In this document: piece by piece, positions 53,380-61,025 of the stretch
Position numbering within the stretch: the first letter of the stretch is position 1
Layout of the letters: each line of letters starts with the position of its first letter
Source of the DNA: Streptomyces sp. CB02400
GTDB lineage: Bacteria > Actinomycetota > Actinomycetes > Streptomycetales > Streptomycetaceae
DNA length: 64,000 nt
Direction of reading: 5' to 3'
Assembly: GCF_001905725.1 (NCBI RefSeq)
Contig: NZ_LIWB01000026.1
Span: 1-64,000 of the forward strand
The notes under the pieces: generated by a model
What the model saw: only the letters and a program-made list of their open reading frames with translations
Told to the model about the DNA's origin: nothing
Databases searched by the model: none
Position numbers and translations under genes: made by a program

Positions 53380-54173
53380 GATCGGGTTTCTCCGTTCTGG
53401 TTCGGCAGTACGCCGCCGAAGCGGCGCTCGCGCTGCCGGTAGGCGTGTAGGCACTCGAGGAAGTCGGACGCGCGGAAGTCGGGCCACAGCGCGGGCGGGA
53501 AGACCCATTCGGCGTAGGCGACCTGCCAGAGCATGAAGTTGGAGATGCGCTGTTCGCCGGAGGTGCGGATGACCAGGTCGACATCGGGGGTGTCGGGAAA
53601 GGGCAGATGAGCGGCGAAGCTCTCCTCGGTCACGGCCTCGGACGGCACGCCGCTGCGGATCAGCGACCGTGCGGCCTCCACGATGTCCCTGCGGCCGCCG
53701 TGATCGAAGGCGACGGTCAGCGTCATCTGCCGGTTCTGGCCGGTCAGCGTCATCAGGTCGGCGATGTCTCGGACCAGCCCGGAAGGGATGCGGGGATCGG
53801 TCATGCCGAGGAAGCGGCAGCGGATGCCCCGCGCGTGCAGCAACGGGGCGTGTTTGCGTACCACTCGGCGCACCAGGTGCATGAGGAATTCGATCTCGGT
53901 GTCCGGGCGGCGCCAGTTCTCGGTGGAGAACGCGAACAGACTCAGCCAGCCCACTCCGGCCGCCCGCGCCGCCTCGATGACGTCGATCACTGTTGTCTCC
54001 GCGGCGCGGTGGCCGGAGGTTCGTGGGAGCGATCGTTGCGCTGCCCACCGGCCGTTCCCGTCCATCACACACGCGACGTGACGCGGCACCTCACGCGGCC
54101 TCGGTGGCGCCGTGTCCTTGGCGGTGGCAGGACGGGAAGCGGGCCGTTCAGTTGTGGACTGCTTTACTGTCAC
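53376..54173 (-). CDS. cis-Prenyltransferase (UppS/isoprenyl transferase family)
   Basis: A 265-residue enzyme that condenses isopentenyl diphosphate into cis-polyprenyl diphosphates. Motifs in order: ACVMDGNGRWAAQRSLPRTS (catalytic Asp and phosphate loop), GVGWLSLFAFSTENWRRPDT, LTLTVAFDHGGRRDIVEAAR and DLVIRTSGEQRISNFMLWQV with YAEWVFPPALWPDF. All expected catalytic residues are present. GTG at 54173 gives VTVKQSTTERPASRPATAKD, a flexible N-terminus typical of actinobacterial paralogues. As the housekeeping UppS lies elsewhere in such genomes, this is probably a specialised copy. Its stop overlaps the start of the oxygenase gene, implying one pathway. Confidence 0.92.
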   Translation of the reverse strand: MTVKQSTTERPASRPATAKDTAPPRPREVPRHVACVMDGNGRWAAQRSLPRTSGHRAAETTVIDVIEAARAAGVGWLSLFAFSTENWRRPDTEIEFLMHLVRRVVRKHAPLLHARGIRCRFLGMTDPRIPSGLVRDIADLMTLTGQNRQMTLTVAFDHGGRRDIVEAARSLIRSGVPSEAVTEESFAAHLPFPDTPDVDLVIRTSGEQRISNFMLWQVAYAEWVFPPALWPDFRASDFLECLHAYRQRERRFGGVLPNQNGETRS

Positions 54174-54522
54174 GCCCGCCCCTCTCAGCGGTCGAGACGG
54201 ACGCCACCCCGCAGTGGAGGAGGCATCGTCCAGCGGCACCGCCACCGTCTTACGGTCATCAACGGAAGACTGACAGCGTTCAGCGCCGCACGGTCCGCAC
54301 ATCCTACGAATTCACCCTTGGTACGTATGTGTGGGTTGGAACGAGGCGGGGGTGAGCTCAAGTCAGAGAGTTCGCGCTCCTTGTCGATGCCGACCGGGCT
54401 CGCGCCACCCCTTCGGGCGTCAACTCCTGCCCGGTTCATGGGCGACCCATCCTGCCCCAGAGACCGCTGGTCCGAACTCGCCTGGGGCAGGGTGAGAGAC
54501 GTAAGAAGATCACGCGCGGGCG
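54174..54522. other. Upstream region of the prenyltransferase operon
   Basis: No gene seen. It contains an inverted repeat CCTGCCCCAG (54451-54460)/CTGGGGCAGG (54482-54491) with a 21-base loop, possibly a terminator belonging to a lost gene or a regulatory palindrome. Confidence 0.4.
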
Positions 54523-54843
54523 TTGGGCACCCGGGTGCGGCGCGTGCGGGTGCTGTCCGTCGTCGCCGTCACCCTGCTGTGCGGCGGAGCCACCGCCGTG
54601 TGCGGGCCGATCGGCTTCATCGGCCTGATGACCCGGCACGCCGCCCGCGCCTTCTGCGGGTCCGACCCGTGTCAGCTCATGCCCTGCTGCGCGGTGTTCG
54701 CGCCGGTGCTGCTGCTCGTCTCGGACGTGATCGGGCGCGTCGTGATGCCGCCGTCCGAGATCGAGGTCGGCACGGTCACCGCGTTCCTCGGCGGACTGTT
54801 CCTCATCCATCTCGTACGGCAGCGGAAGGTGGCCCAGTTGTGA
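54523..54843 (+). pseudogene. FecCD-type siderophore permease, C-terminal fragment
   Basis: Frame VLSVVAVTLLCGGATAVCGP, IGFIGLMTRHAARAFCGSDP, LMPCCAVFAPVLLLVSDVIG and PSEIEVGTVTAFLGGLFLIH is the last third of a FecCD/BtuC-type iron-siderophore ABC permease (intact about 340 residues). The N-terminal two-thirds is lost. Its TGA overlaps the GTG of the next permease gene, the normal fepD-fepG arrangement. Confidence 0.78.
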
Positions 54844-55859
54844 GCCTCGTGAAGGACGCCCCCGCGCGGGCCCGCGCGGAGGTGCGGCGCGGACTGCTGC
54901 GCACCGGCCGCTGGTCGCTGCGCTACGACAGCCGGGCCCTGCTGGTCTGCGTGCTGCTCGCCGTGTTCGCGGCGTGCGCCATGGTGCTGGCCGTCGGTAC
55001 CGGAACCTACGAGCTGTCCCCGACCGAGGTGCTGAGCACGCTCGCCGGCGACGGCCCGCCGGGAGCCGGGTTCGTCGTGCTCGACCTGCGCCTTCCCAGG
55101 GCCCTGGTGGCCGCGCTGGTCGGCTTCGGACTGGGCATGGCGGGCGCGGTCTTCCAGTCCCTGACCCGCAACCCGCTGGGCAGCCCCGACGTCATCGGCT
55201 TCGGCAACGGAGCCTCGGCCAGCGCGCTCGTGGCGATCATCGTCCTCGACGGCCGTCGCCGTCTACCTGCTGGCCTGGAAGCGCGGGGCGCACGGCTACC
55301 GGTTGGTCCTCGTCGGCATCGGCGCCTCCTCGGTGCTGGGCGCGGCCACCAGCTTCCTGTACCTGCGCACCGACATCGGCAAGGCCGCGCAGGCCGCCGC
55401 CTGGACGATCGGCTCGCTCAACGCCCGGGGCTGGAACGACGTCCGTGTCGCCGCGCTGGGGCCGGCGGTGCTGGCGCCGGTCGTCCCGGCGTACGGACGA
55501 CGACTGACCGTGCTGGAGATGGGCGACGACACCGCCGCGCTCGGGGTGCCGCCCGAGCGGAGCCGCCTGGTGCTGCTCGGTGCGGGCATGGACCTTACCG
55601 CCATGGCGGTGGCCGCGGCCGGACCCGTCCCGTTCGTCGCGATGGCCGCCCCGCAGCTGGCCCGCCGGGTGACGCGGGCGGCGGGCCCGAACGTCCTTCC
55701 CACCGGGTGACGGCAGTATTCCTGGTGACCGCCGCGGACCTGGTCACCCAGGGTCTGACCGGCTCCGCCCTGCTGCCGGTCGGCATGGTGACCGGCGTGG
55801 CCGGCGGGGCCTACCTGGCCTGGCTGCTGCGCGCCGAGCGCCGGGGCTTCCGGCTGTGA
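54840..55859 (+). pseudogene. Second FecCD-type siderophore permease, frameshifted with deletion
   Basis: GTG at 54840 starts a permease with SRALLVCVLLAVFAACAMVL, LDLRLPRALVAALVGFGLGM and FQSLTRNPLGSPDVIGFGNG. Near 55245 a deletion and frame change lead into LVGIGASSVLGAATSFLYLR, GSLNARGWNDVRVAALGPAV and VPFVAMAAPQLARRVTRAAG. Another shift near 55690 precedes TAVFLVTAADLVTQGLTGSA with LPVGMVTGVAGGAYLAWLLR. No substrate-binding protein or ATPase gene follows, so the transporter is dead. Confidence 0.78.
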
Positions 55860-55886
55860 CGGGGAGACCGGCCACCGAGCGAGTAC

Positions 55887-56140
55887 TTACGGCCAGTTGT
55901 GCATGGTCAAGATGCCGGTGCCATTGGGGTAGCCGAGCAGGCCGGCGTTTGGGTATTCGATGATGTCGTCGGGTAGTTCGTGCACGGTGAACCAGGTGAG
56001 TGCCAGGCACTTGTCCGGTTCCTTGTTGAGGGGCTCCCCTTCCCATTCGATGGCTTCGAAGAAGAAGCCGATCCGTTCCGTTTCGTCGTCTTGGTGGTGG
56101 TGCACGATGTGAACGAGCCGGAGGTCGGTTGAACGCAGGT
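55887..56140 (-). pseudogene. NUDIX hydrolase C-terminal fragment
   Basis: Frame DLRLVHIVHHHQDDETERIG, FFFEAIEWEGEPLNKEPDKC, LALTWFTVHELPDDIIEYPN and AGLLGYPNGTGILTMHNWP is the second half of a small Streptomyces NUDIX protein. The Nudix box (GX5EX7REUXEEXGU) that should lie upstream is missing; unrelated sequence starts at about 56140. Confidence 0.65.
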
Positions 56141-56249
56141 GAACGCCCCTGCACATGGCCAAAGGCCCCGCCGACACAGTTGGAAATCGTGTTGGCGGGG
56201 TGCAGGGCGTGTACTGCGCCAAGTCGGCGATACGTGATCAGCTTGGGGT

Positions 56250-56714
56250 GTGGAGACCATCATCGCCAGTGCCATAGCCGTTCTGGGGACCCTGCTCGGC
56301 TCGGGGCTCACCCTGGCGTTTCAGCAGCGCACCACCGACAAGGGGCATCAGTTCACCCGCCATGAGAGGCTCCGCCAGGAGCGACTCGACGCTTACTCCG
56401 CCTACGCCGGCGCACTCATCAACTACCGCCGCTGCCTGGTACATCTCTGGTTCTGCGAACACGAACAACCACCACACGAGGACCCCGGCGTGGTGAGAGT
56501 CCGCGCATACGATCTGCGTTCCCACGCCCAAGAAGCGCTCTTCCGGGTACAGATGCTCACCGATGACGACGCCTTGAGCGAGGCGGCAGAAGCTGCACTC
56601 GCGGACGTCACCGCCCTGCCCAAGACGGACAGCAGGACCGAACTGGACCAGCGCAGGGTAAAGACCCGCGACGACATCAGTCGACTGGTCAGAGCGTCCA
56701 AGCGCCATCTCTGA
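56250..56714 (+). CDS. Hypothetical membrane-anchored protein, 154 aa
   Basis: GTG at 56250 gives METIIASAIAVLGTLLGSGL, a single N-terminal transmembrane helix, followed by a long helical cytoplasmic part: RHERLRQERLDAYSAYAGAL, YRRCLVHLWFCEHEQPPHED, ALFRVQMLTDDDALSEAAEA and KTRDDISRLVRASKRHL. This is a common Streptomyces architecture of unknown role. The frame is intact with normal composition. Confidence 0.7.
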   Translation: METIIASAIAVLGTLLGSGLTLAFQQRTTDKGHQFTRHERLRQERLDAYSAYAGALINYRRCLVHLWFCEHEQPPHEDPGVVRVRAYDLRSHAQEALFRVQMLTDDDALSEAAEAALADVTALPKTDSRTELDQRRVKTRDDISRLVRASKRHL

Positions 56715-56969
56715 TGCGCCTGCCGACGCGTCTGCACGTACGGTCGGTCCGTCAGAGCCGTGTGCCGGGCGGGCCGCACCACAAGCACACCGGATATGGC
56801 GGGGAACAGCGGGGAATCACGGTGAAAGCGGTCCAGCCCGAGGAGGCGGCACCCAGGGCGTCCCCCAGGTCATTGCCCGGACAGGCCGCAATATGATCGT
56901 AGCTTCCCAAGCCGAGGTCCTGGAAAAATCCGCCTACCGCCGTCCCCAAGGTGTTCTACCGTTCCACTC

Positions 56970-57551
56970 ATGTCTCCGATCAGCCCCGAGAACCCACTGA
57001 CCTCCGAAGACGCCCAGGCCTTGCTTGCCATGCTCTCCGCCCGTGTCGAGGTGAAGCGAGGCATGAGCGAGCGGGAACTTGATCACGTCGAGGAGCGCTG
57101 GGGGTTCCGTTTCGCGCCGGAGCACCGAACGCTACTGAGCGCCGGGCTGCCCACGGGGAGCCGTAGTTGGCCCGATTGGCGGGACGGCGACCCGGATGAC
57201 CTGGCGGAGCGGTTGGCCTGGCCGGTGGACGGAGTGCTGTTCGACGTGGAGCACAACGCTTTCTGGCATCCGGACTGGGAGCCGCGGCCGACGGGCACTC
57301 AGGATGCCTTGGAAGTGGCACGCACGTACTTGGCCGGGGTCCCCGTGATGGCGCCGGTCTACTCGCACCGGTACCTGCTGGCCGATCCAGACCGCACCGG
57401 TACGCCTGTGCTGTCGATGCACCAGACGGACATCATTTATTACGGCACCGATCTGGTCGACTACTTTGACCACGAGTTCGGTCACCCTGTGCCGACACTT
57501 GAGGACCACCAGTACGCCACGATCCCCTTCTGGTCCTACTTCCTGGACTGA
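56970..57551 (+). CDS. SMI1/KNR4-like protein
   Basis: A 193-residue protein with SERELDHVEERWGFRFAPEH and RTLLSAGLPTGSRSWPDWRD, the N-terminal signature of SMI1/KNR4 (SUKH) proteins. It continues WPVDGVLFDVEHNAFWHPDW, AGVPVMAPVYSHRYLLADPD and LSMHQTDIIYYGTDLVDYFD. In bacteria SUKH proteins often act as immunity proteins to nucleic-acid-targeting toxins, but many stand alone. ATG at 56970. No toxin gene is adjacent. Confidence 0.78.
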   Translation: MSPISPENPLTSEDAQALLAMLSARVEVKRGMSERELDHVEERWGFRFAPEHRTLLSAGLPTGSRSWPDWRDGDPDDLAERLAWPVDGVLFDVEHNAFWHPDWEPRPTGTQDALEVARTYLAGVPVMAPVYSHRYLLADPDRTGTPVLSMHQTDIIYYGTDLVDYFDHEFGHPVPTLEDHQYATIPFWSYFLD

Positions 57552-57787
57552 GCGGTCCCCTGGGCCGGGCTCAAAAGGCCGCGTGCCACAGTCGTGCCAG
57601 ATGCAGGGGTCAGCCACGGTCAACGACGGGGGAGGAGCGGATGCATCCGCGCCCGCTAGCCTGGCCGATAAAGCCGCAGGTCACCGGCGCGACGCCCCGC
57701 CTCTCTCCTGACGTGGTGGTCTGTGAGGCGCTATGTCGTTCGGCTGGCAGGCTTGCTGCTTGCCGTGGGGCTTCGGACGGGGGCGTG

Positions 57788-58108
57788 ATGAGCAGGCGCA
57801 TGAAAGGGTGGCTGGTCGGCGGTTGGTTCGTGCTGGTTGTCGCCAGTTGGTCATTTACAGAGTCGGTCAACGATGGGATCGAGCCAACGTCGGGTCCCCG
57901 GCCGGAGCCGTCGTCCTTGAGTTCCGCCTCGGGATGCCCGACGCCGGCGCTGTCGGCCGACCCGGAGCGCAGCCTCACTGCCTACACCGGCACGGAGCCT
58001 GATTCCGGCGCCACAGCGATCATCTGCAAGACGTCAGGCCGGACCATGCCCCCATTGAGACGTGCAGACCCGTGCCCTCGCGACGGCGGTGAGTGTCTAA
58101 CTGCGTGA
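57788..58108 (+). CDS. Putative small membrane-anchored protein
   Basis: ATG at 57788 gives MSRRMKGWLVGGWFVLVVAS, a basic N-terminus with one hydrophobic helix, then a Pro/Ser-rich segment (GPRPEPSSLSSASGCPTPAL) and a short Cys-containing tail. It resembles a small exported or membrane-tethered hypothetical protein. Composition is acceptable but no family is recognised. Confidence 0.35.
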   Translation: MSRRMKGWLVGGWFVLVVASWSFTESVNDGIEPTSGPRPEPSSLSSASGCPTPALSADPERSLTAYTGTEPDSGATAIICKTSGRTMPPLRRADPCPRDGGECLTA

Positions 58109-58265
58109 CAACGCCGACGTGTAACAGCGGACGAGCGTGGACACTTGCGGACTGTCAGCGCAGGTAAGGGGCACACCGACCCAAGGCAGAGTCCCACTTG
58201 AGTTGCTTCGGGACGAAGGAGTCTCGCCGCCTTGAGAAGCCGCTCCAAGCATGGCACCCTTGTCT

Positions 58266-58284
58266 GCTACCACCCTGCTACCAT
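58266..58284 (+). promoter_or_regulatory. GCTACCA direct repeats before the antitoxin gene
   Basis: GCTACCA occurs twice 11 bp apart (58266-58272 and 58277-58283), ending 8 bp before the antitoxin ATG. Ribbon-helix-helix antitoxins usually bind direct or inverted repeats at their own promoter at about one helical-turn spacing, so these are candidate operators. Confidence 0.4.
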
Positions 58285-58291
58285 TCTCGGT

Positions 58292-58552
58292 ATGGCCACC
58301 TCGAAAAAGCAGACCCAGGTCCGGCTGGAGCCCGACGTCCTCGACGCCGGCAAGCAAGCCGCCGCAGCCAGGGGCCTGGACTTCAACCGGTATGTCGAGC
58401 GCCTCATCATCGAGGACACCACCGGTGCCCGTGCCGCCGGTATGGCGGCCGCCCAGCGGCTCATCGCCGAGCACGGAGCCTTCCTCGACGACCTGGAGCA
58501 GCAGCTCGCTGATGCTCCGTACGAGCAGCTCAAGCCCGGCGCCGCCGCGTGA
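58292..58552 (+). CDS. Ribbon-helix-helix antitoxin of a Fic-like module
   Basis: An 86-residue protein starting MATSKKQTQVRLEPDVLDAG. The RHH fold is visible as the strand TQVRLEPDV, helix KQAAAARGLDFNRYVERLII and following turn. The C-terminal helix (AAQRLIAEHGAFLDDLEQQL) is acidic and would wrap the toxin. Its TGA overlaps the toxin GTG (GTGA), so the pair is translationally coupled with the antitoxin first, the usual order for such modules. Confidence 0.82.
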   Translation: MATSKKQTQVRLEPDVLDAGKQAAAARGLDFNRYVERLIIEDTTGARAAGMAAAQRLIAEHGAFLDDLEQQLADAPYEQLKPGAAA

Positions 58553-58920
58553 TCCTGCATATCGACGAGTCCTGGATCCTCGAGGTGGCCGAACGGGCCG
58601 GCCACCGGGACCCCGGTGTGGACGACTACGGCGTACCGATCGCCGCTGTCGCCCGTCACCGCGGGGAGATGCTCGAGCATCCGGTGTACGACGGTGCCTA
58701 CGCGCGCGCGGCTGCGTTGGTGCATACGCTCGGCCGCTGCCGTTGGCTGGAACGCTCGAACCTGACCGTCGCCTGCGCCGTTGCCGTCATGTATCTCGAG
58801 GCCAGCAACATTCCCGTCAATCCCACCCGTGAGCAGCTCACCGCACTCGCTCACGAGCTGAACAGCCCGACCTGTACCGTCGGCAGCATCGCGTCGTTCC
58901 TGCGCACCTGGAAACCCTGA
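58549..58920 (+). CDS. Fic/Doc-family toxin, divergent
   Basis: A 123-residue protein with the family outline HIDESWILEVAERAGHRDPG, DDYGVPIAAVARHRGEMLEH, PVYDGAYARAAALVHTLGRC, RWLERSNLTVACAVAVMYLE, then a helical C-terminus. It matches the Streptomyces group annotated as Fic family toxin-antitoxin system, toxin component. The canonical Fic/Doc motif HxFx(D/A)GNxR is replaced by RWLERSNLTVA, so the catalytic His and the phosphate-binding GN are absent. Either it has a different mechanism or it is inactive as an AMP-transferase/kinase. Overlaps the antitoxin by 4 bases. Confidence 0.78.
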   Translation: MILHIDESWILEVAERAGHRDPGVDDYGVPIAAVARHRGEMLEHPVYDGAYARAAALVHTLGRCRWLERSNLTVACAVAVMYLEASNIPVNPTREQLTALAHELNSPTCTVGSIASFLRTWKP

Positions 58921-59031
58921 CAACCAGCGCAGGCCGGCACTCCGTGATCCCATGCCACCTTCGGAGATCATTTTTCCTGTTTCTGGCTATGCGGTAGCGA
59001 GTCGGAGGAGTTCCGGGACGCCCTGGGCGTT

Positions 59032-59575
59032 CTGAAGGATGTTGCAGAAGGCTGCGTTCGGGCAGGTCAGGGCCTGTGACCACAGTCTTCTGGTCATGAT
59101 GTGAGTGCGAGGTTGTGCATGCGGGCGACGGCTTGGACGGCGTGGTGGAGGCCGTCGCCGTGCTGTCGGCAGTCGCGGGGGAACTTGTAGTTCTTCATGC
59201 GGGCGATCACATGCTCTACTCGGGCACGCACCTTGCGGTGGGTGGCGTTGTCCGCTTCTTCGCCGGCCGGCAGGGGCCGACGAGGGCGTTTGCGGTGTGG
59301 CACGACCATCCCGCAGTTGAGGTAGGTGCCGTCGCCCAGGACGGTCACGTCATGGCAGTGCTCGGCGAGGCCGGAAGCGCGCCAGGCGTGGGCGTCAGCG
59401 ATGGTGCCCGGTGCCGGCCGGGCCGCTACGATCACGAGACGGGTGTCGGCGTCTACGATGACCTGCACGTTCGCGGAGAAGCGGTGGTTGCGGCCGGACG
59501 CGCCGACCTTGCGGTCGCGGACCGGGACCAGAGTGCCGTCCACGATCCACACCGGTCCACGGCGTCGGCCGGACG
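59032..59575 (-). pseudogene. IS5-family transposase C-terminal half
   Basis: Frame MWIVDGTLVPVRDRKVGASG, RNHRFSANVQVIVDADTRLV, IVAARPAPGTIADAHAWRAS, VTVLGDGTYLNCGMVVPHRK (second Asp) and HRKVRARVEHVIARMKNYKF (third catalytic Glu) is the DDE_Tnp_4 domain. The terminal repeat CTGAAGGATGTTGCAGAAG is at 59032-59050. The N-terminal part is missing beyond about 59555, where a different gene fragment begins. Confidence 0.8.
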
Positions 59576-59902
59576 CGAGACGGGCTCCAGTCCCGCTCGC
59601 CCGAGGCCTGGGACTCCGGCGCCTACAACTGGAGCGCGGCCGAGTGCGAGGCCTACGCCAATGACCTCGGGGATGCGCGGGCGCTGATCGCGGTGTCGGC
59701 GGCGTCGAACCGGTCGAAGGCGGACCAGGACCCCGCCACCTGGCTGCCCCCGGCCGTCGGCTACCGCTGCCAGTACGTCACCGACTGGGTCGCCGACAAG
59801 ATGCGCTGGGGTTTGACCATCGATGCCACCGAACGCCACGCCCTGGCCGACCGGGTCGGCCGGTGCTCCAACATGCCCATCACGGTGACCCTCGCCCGCT
59901 AG
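59576..59902 (+). pseudogene. HNH/DUF1524-type secreted nuclease, C-terminal fragment
   Basis: The frame reads SPEAWDSGAYNWSAAECEAY, ANDLGDARALIAVSAASNRS, KADQDPATWLPPAVGYRCQY and VTDWVADKMRWGLTIDATER to a TAG at 59902. This is the C-terminal half of Streptomyces extracellular HNH nucleases (EAWxSGA...SNRSKxDxDPxxWLPP). The HNH His-Val-Val-Pro region upstream is missing, cut by the IS5 relic. Residues 59693-59902 alone are open from an ATG. Confidence 0.7.
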
Positions 59903-59925
59903 AACAGCCGACCCGGCCGGCGCGT

Positions 59926-60141
59926 TCAGTTCGGTGCCTGGCGCATGTCCAGGTAGCAGCGCAGCCGCACGCCGGGCTGGCCGACATCCCTGATGGCGCG
60001 TTCCACCGCGGTGGTCGCCCACAGAGAGGCGAGTGCTTCCTGGAAGGCGAAGGCGGTCTGGTCGTCGGCGGCTGCCACGTCCACGACGACCAGCCCGGGC
60101 TCCGACACGTGCACCTCGTTGATCGCATCCACGCCTTCCAC
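59926..60141 (-). CDS. DUF6207 family protein
   Basis: A 71-residue protein reading INEVHVSEPGLVVVDVAAAD, DQTAFAFQEALASLWATTAV and RDVGQPGVRLRCYLDMRQAP, which matches the short DUF6207 family found almost only in Streptomyces. The fold is predicted beta-alpha-beta. Function unknown. ATG at 60141; convergent with the nuclease fragment. Confidence 0.75.
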   Translation of the reverse strand: MEGVDAINEVHVSEPGLVVVDVAAADDQTAFAFQEALASLWATTAVERAIRDVGQPGVRLRCYLDMRQAPN

Positions 60142-60509
60142 GACGGACTCCTGCGGTCAGGGGCTCTGCCTGCGGCAGGAGCTCACCCGCTCGGCGCAGG
60201 CAGCGTGTGCCTCAGAGGGGCGTCAGGGGCGCAGGATGCGGGCGCGCGTAGAGGGACGCTGTGGAGTGTGCACCGTGTACCTCCCCGGTGTTCTGGTGAG
60301 ATCGTGTGCGTACAGGTGTGCGCGTCATTGGGTCACGGGACTTTGAAGTGACCCCTCAGTTCCCGGTCCCGAACCCGGTTGCGAGCTGGGCATACGGGTG
60401 GCCGTTGCGAAGGCGGACGCGGGGGAGCAGGATGCCGGCCGGAGCTCAGACGTCGTCACCGGGCGCCGAGCTCCCGGCGGTGTTGGCGGAGCTTGACTGG
60501 CAGGGGGCG
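60142..60509. other. Gap with no recognisable gene
   Basis: No supported gene on either strand upstream of the IS5 end relic. Confidence 0.3.
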
Positions 60510-60668
60510 CAGGGCAGAGCTGGACACACCGACGCCGGACGGCGTAGACAAGCACACGAAGCCTCTGGTGGAGACGGATTTCTTGGCCGAGAATCCATCT
60601 GCCAGGGGTTTCGCCTGTCTGCCAGTCCAACTGTCGAGTCTGCCCGACAGGTCGGAAAACGCTCACTG
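60510..60668 (-). pseudogene. IS5-family left-end relic, copy C
   Basis: Plus-strand sequence AGACAAGCACACGAAGCCTC, TTGGCCGAGAATCCATCTGC and GACAGGTCGGAAAACGCTCA (60646-60665) parallels the left end and first codons of the IS5 relics at 7.44-7.61 and 13.81-13.95 kb. Only the terminus and the extreme N-terminal coding region remain. Confidence 0.6.
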
Positions 60669-61025
60669 TGTCCCAGGACCTGCCGTCGACGAAGCGGCCG
60701 CGGTCGCTGCGCAGGGGGCGGTATCGGGCGGCTGTCCCACATGTAGTGGCGGCAGTCCTGGCAGAGGTCGGTGCGGGTGTCGCGGCTGACGCCGGTGTAC
60801 ATGCAGACGGTGGGCCCGGGCCATTCAGGCGGTAGTGGGTGGGAGGTTCAGGTGCGGCCGTCCTCGTCCTGAAGGGTCCGGCCGTCCAGGTTCACCGCGT
60901 GGCGGTGCCCGCCTTCCCTCCGTACCCAAAACGCCTGCGAGGGCGGTGCGTACTCCTCCTGGGCGCTCCCACGGGTGACGGAGCTATTGATGCCCTTTCA
61001 CCTTGCTTATGGAAATGTCCTGGCC
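60669..61025. other. Gap; possible gene remnant
   Basis: A minus-strand stretch (about 60700-60800) reads CMYTGVSRDTRTDLCQDCRH with YMWDSRPIPPP, which looks like a broken Cys-rich protein, but no start or stop supports a call. The promoter of the following membrane protein should lie here; no clear -35/-10 pair was picked. Confidence 0.25.

Noticed and set aside
53380..54072. N-terminal extension of the MpaB-EF-hand frame to 730 residues
   Set aside because: The extension overlaps the prenyltransferase gene in another frame; the GTG at 53379 overlapping its stop is the natural start.
53607..55859. 750-codon plus frame spanning the prenyltransferase antisense region and the siderophore permeases
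   Set aside because: It is noncoding until about 54840; only the short permease part has family signal.
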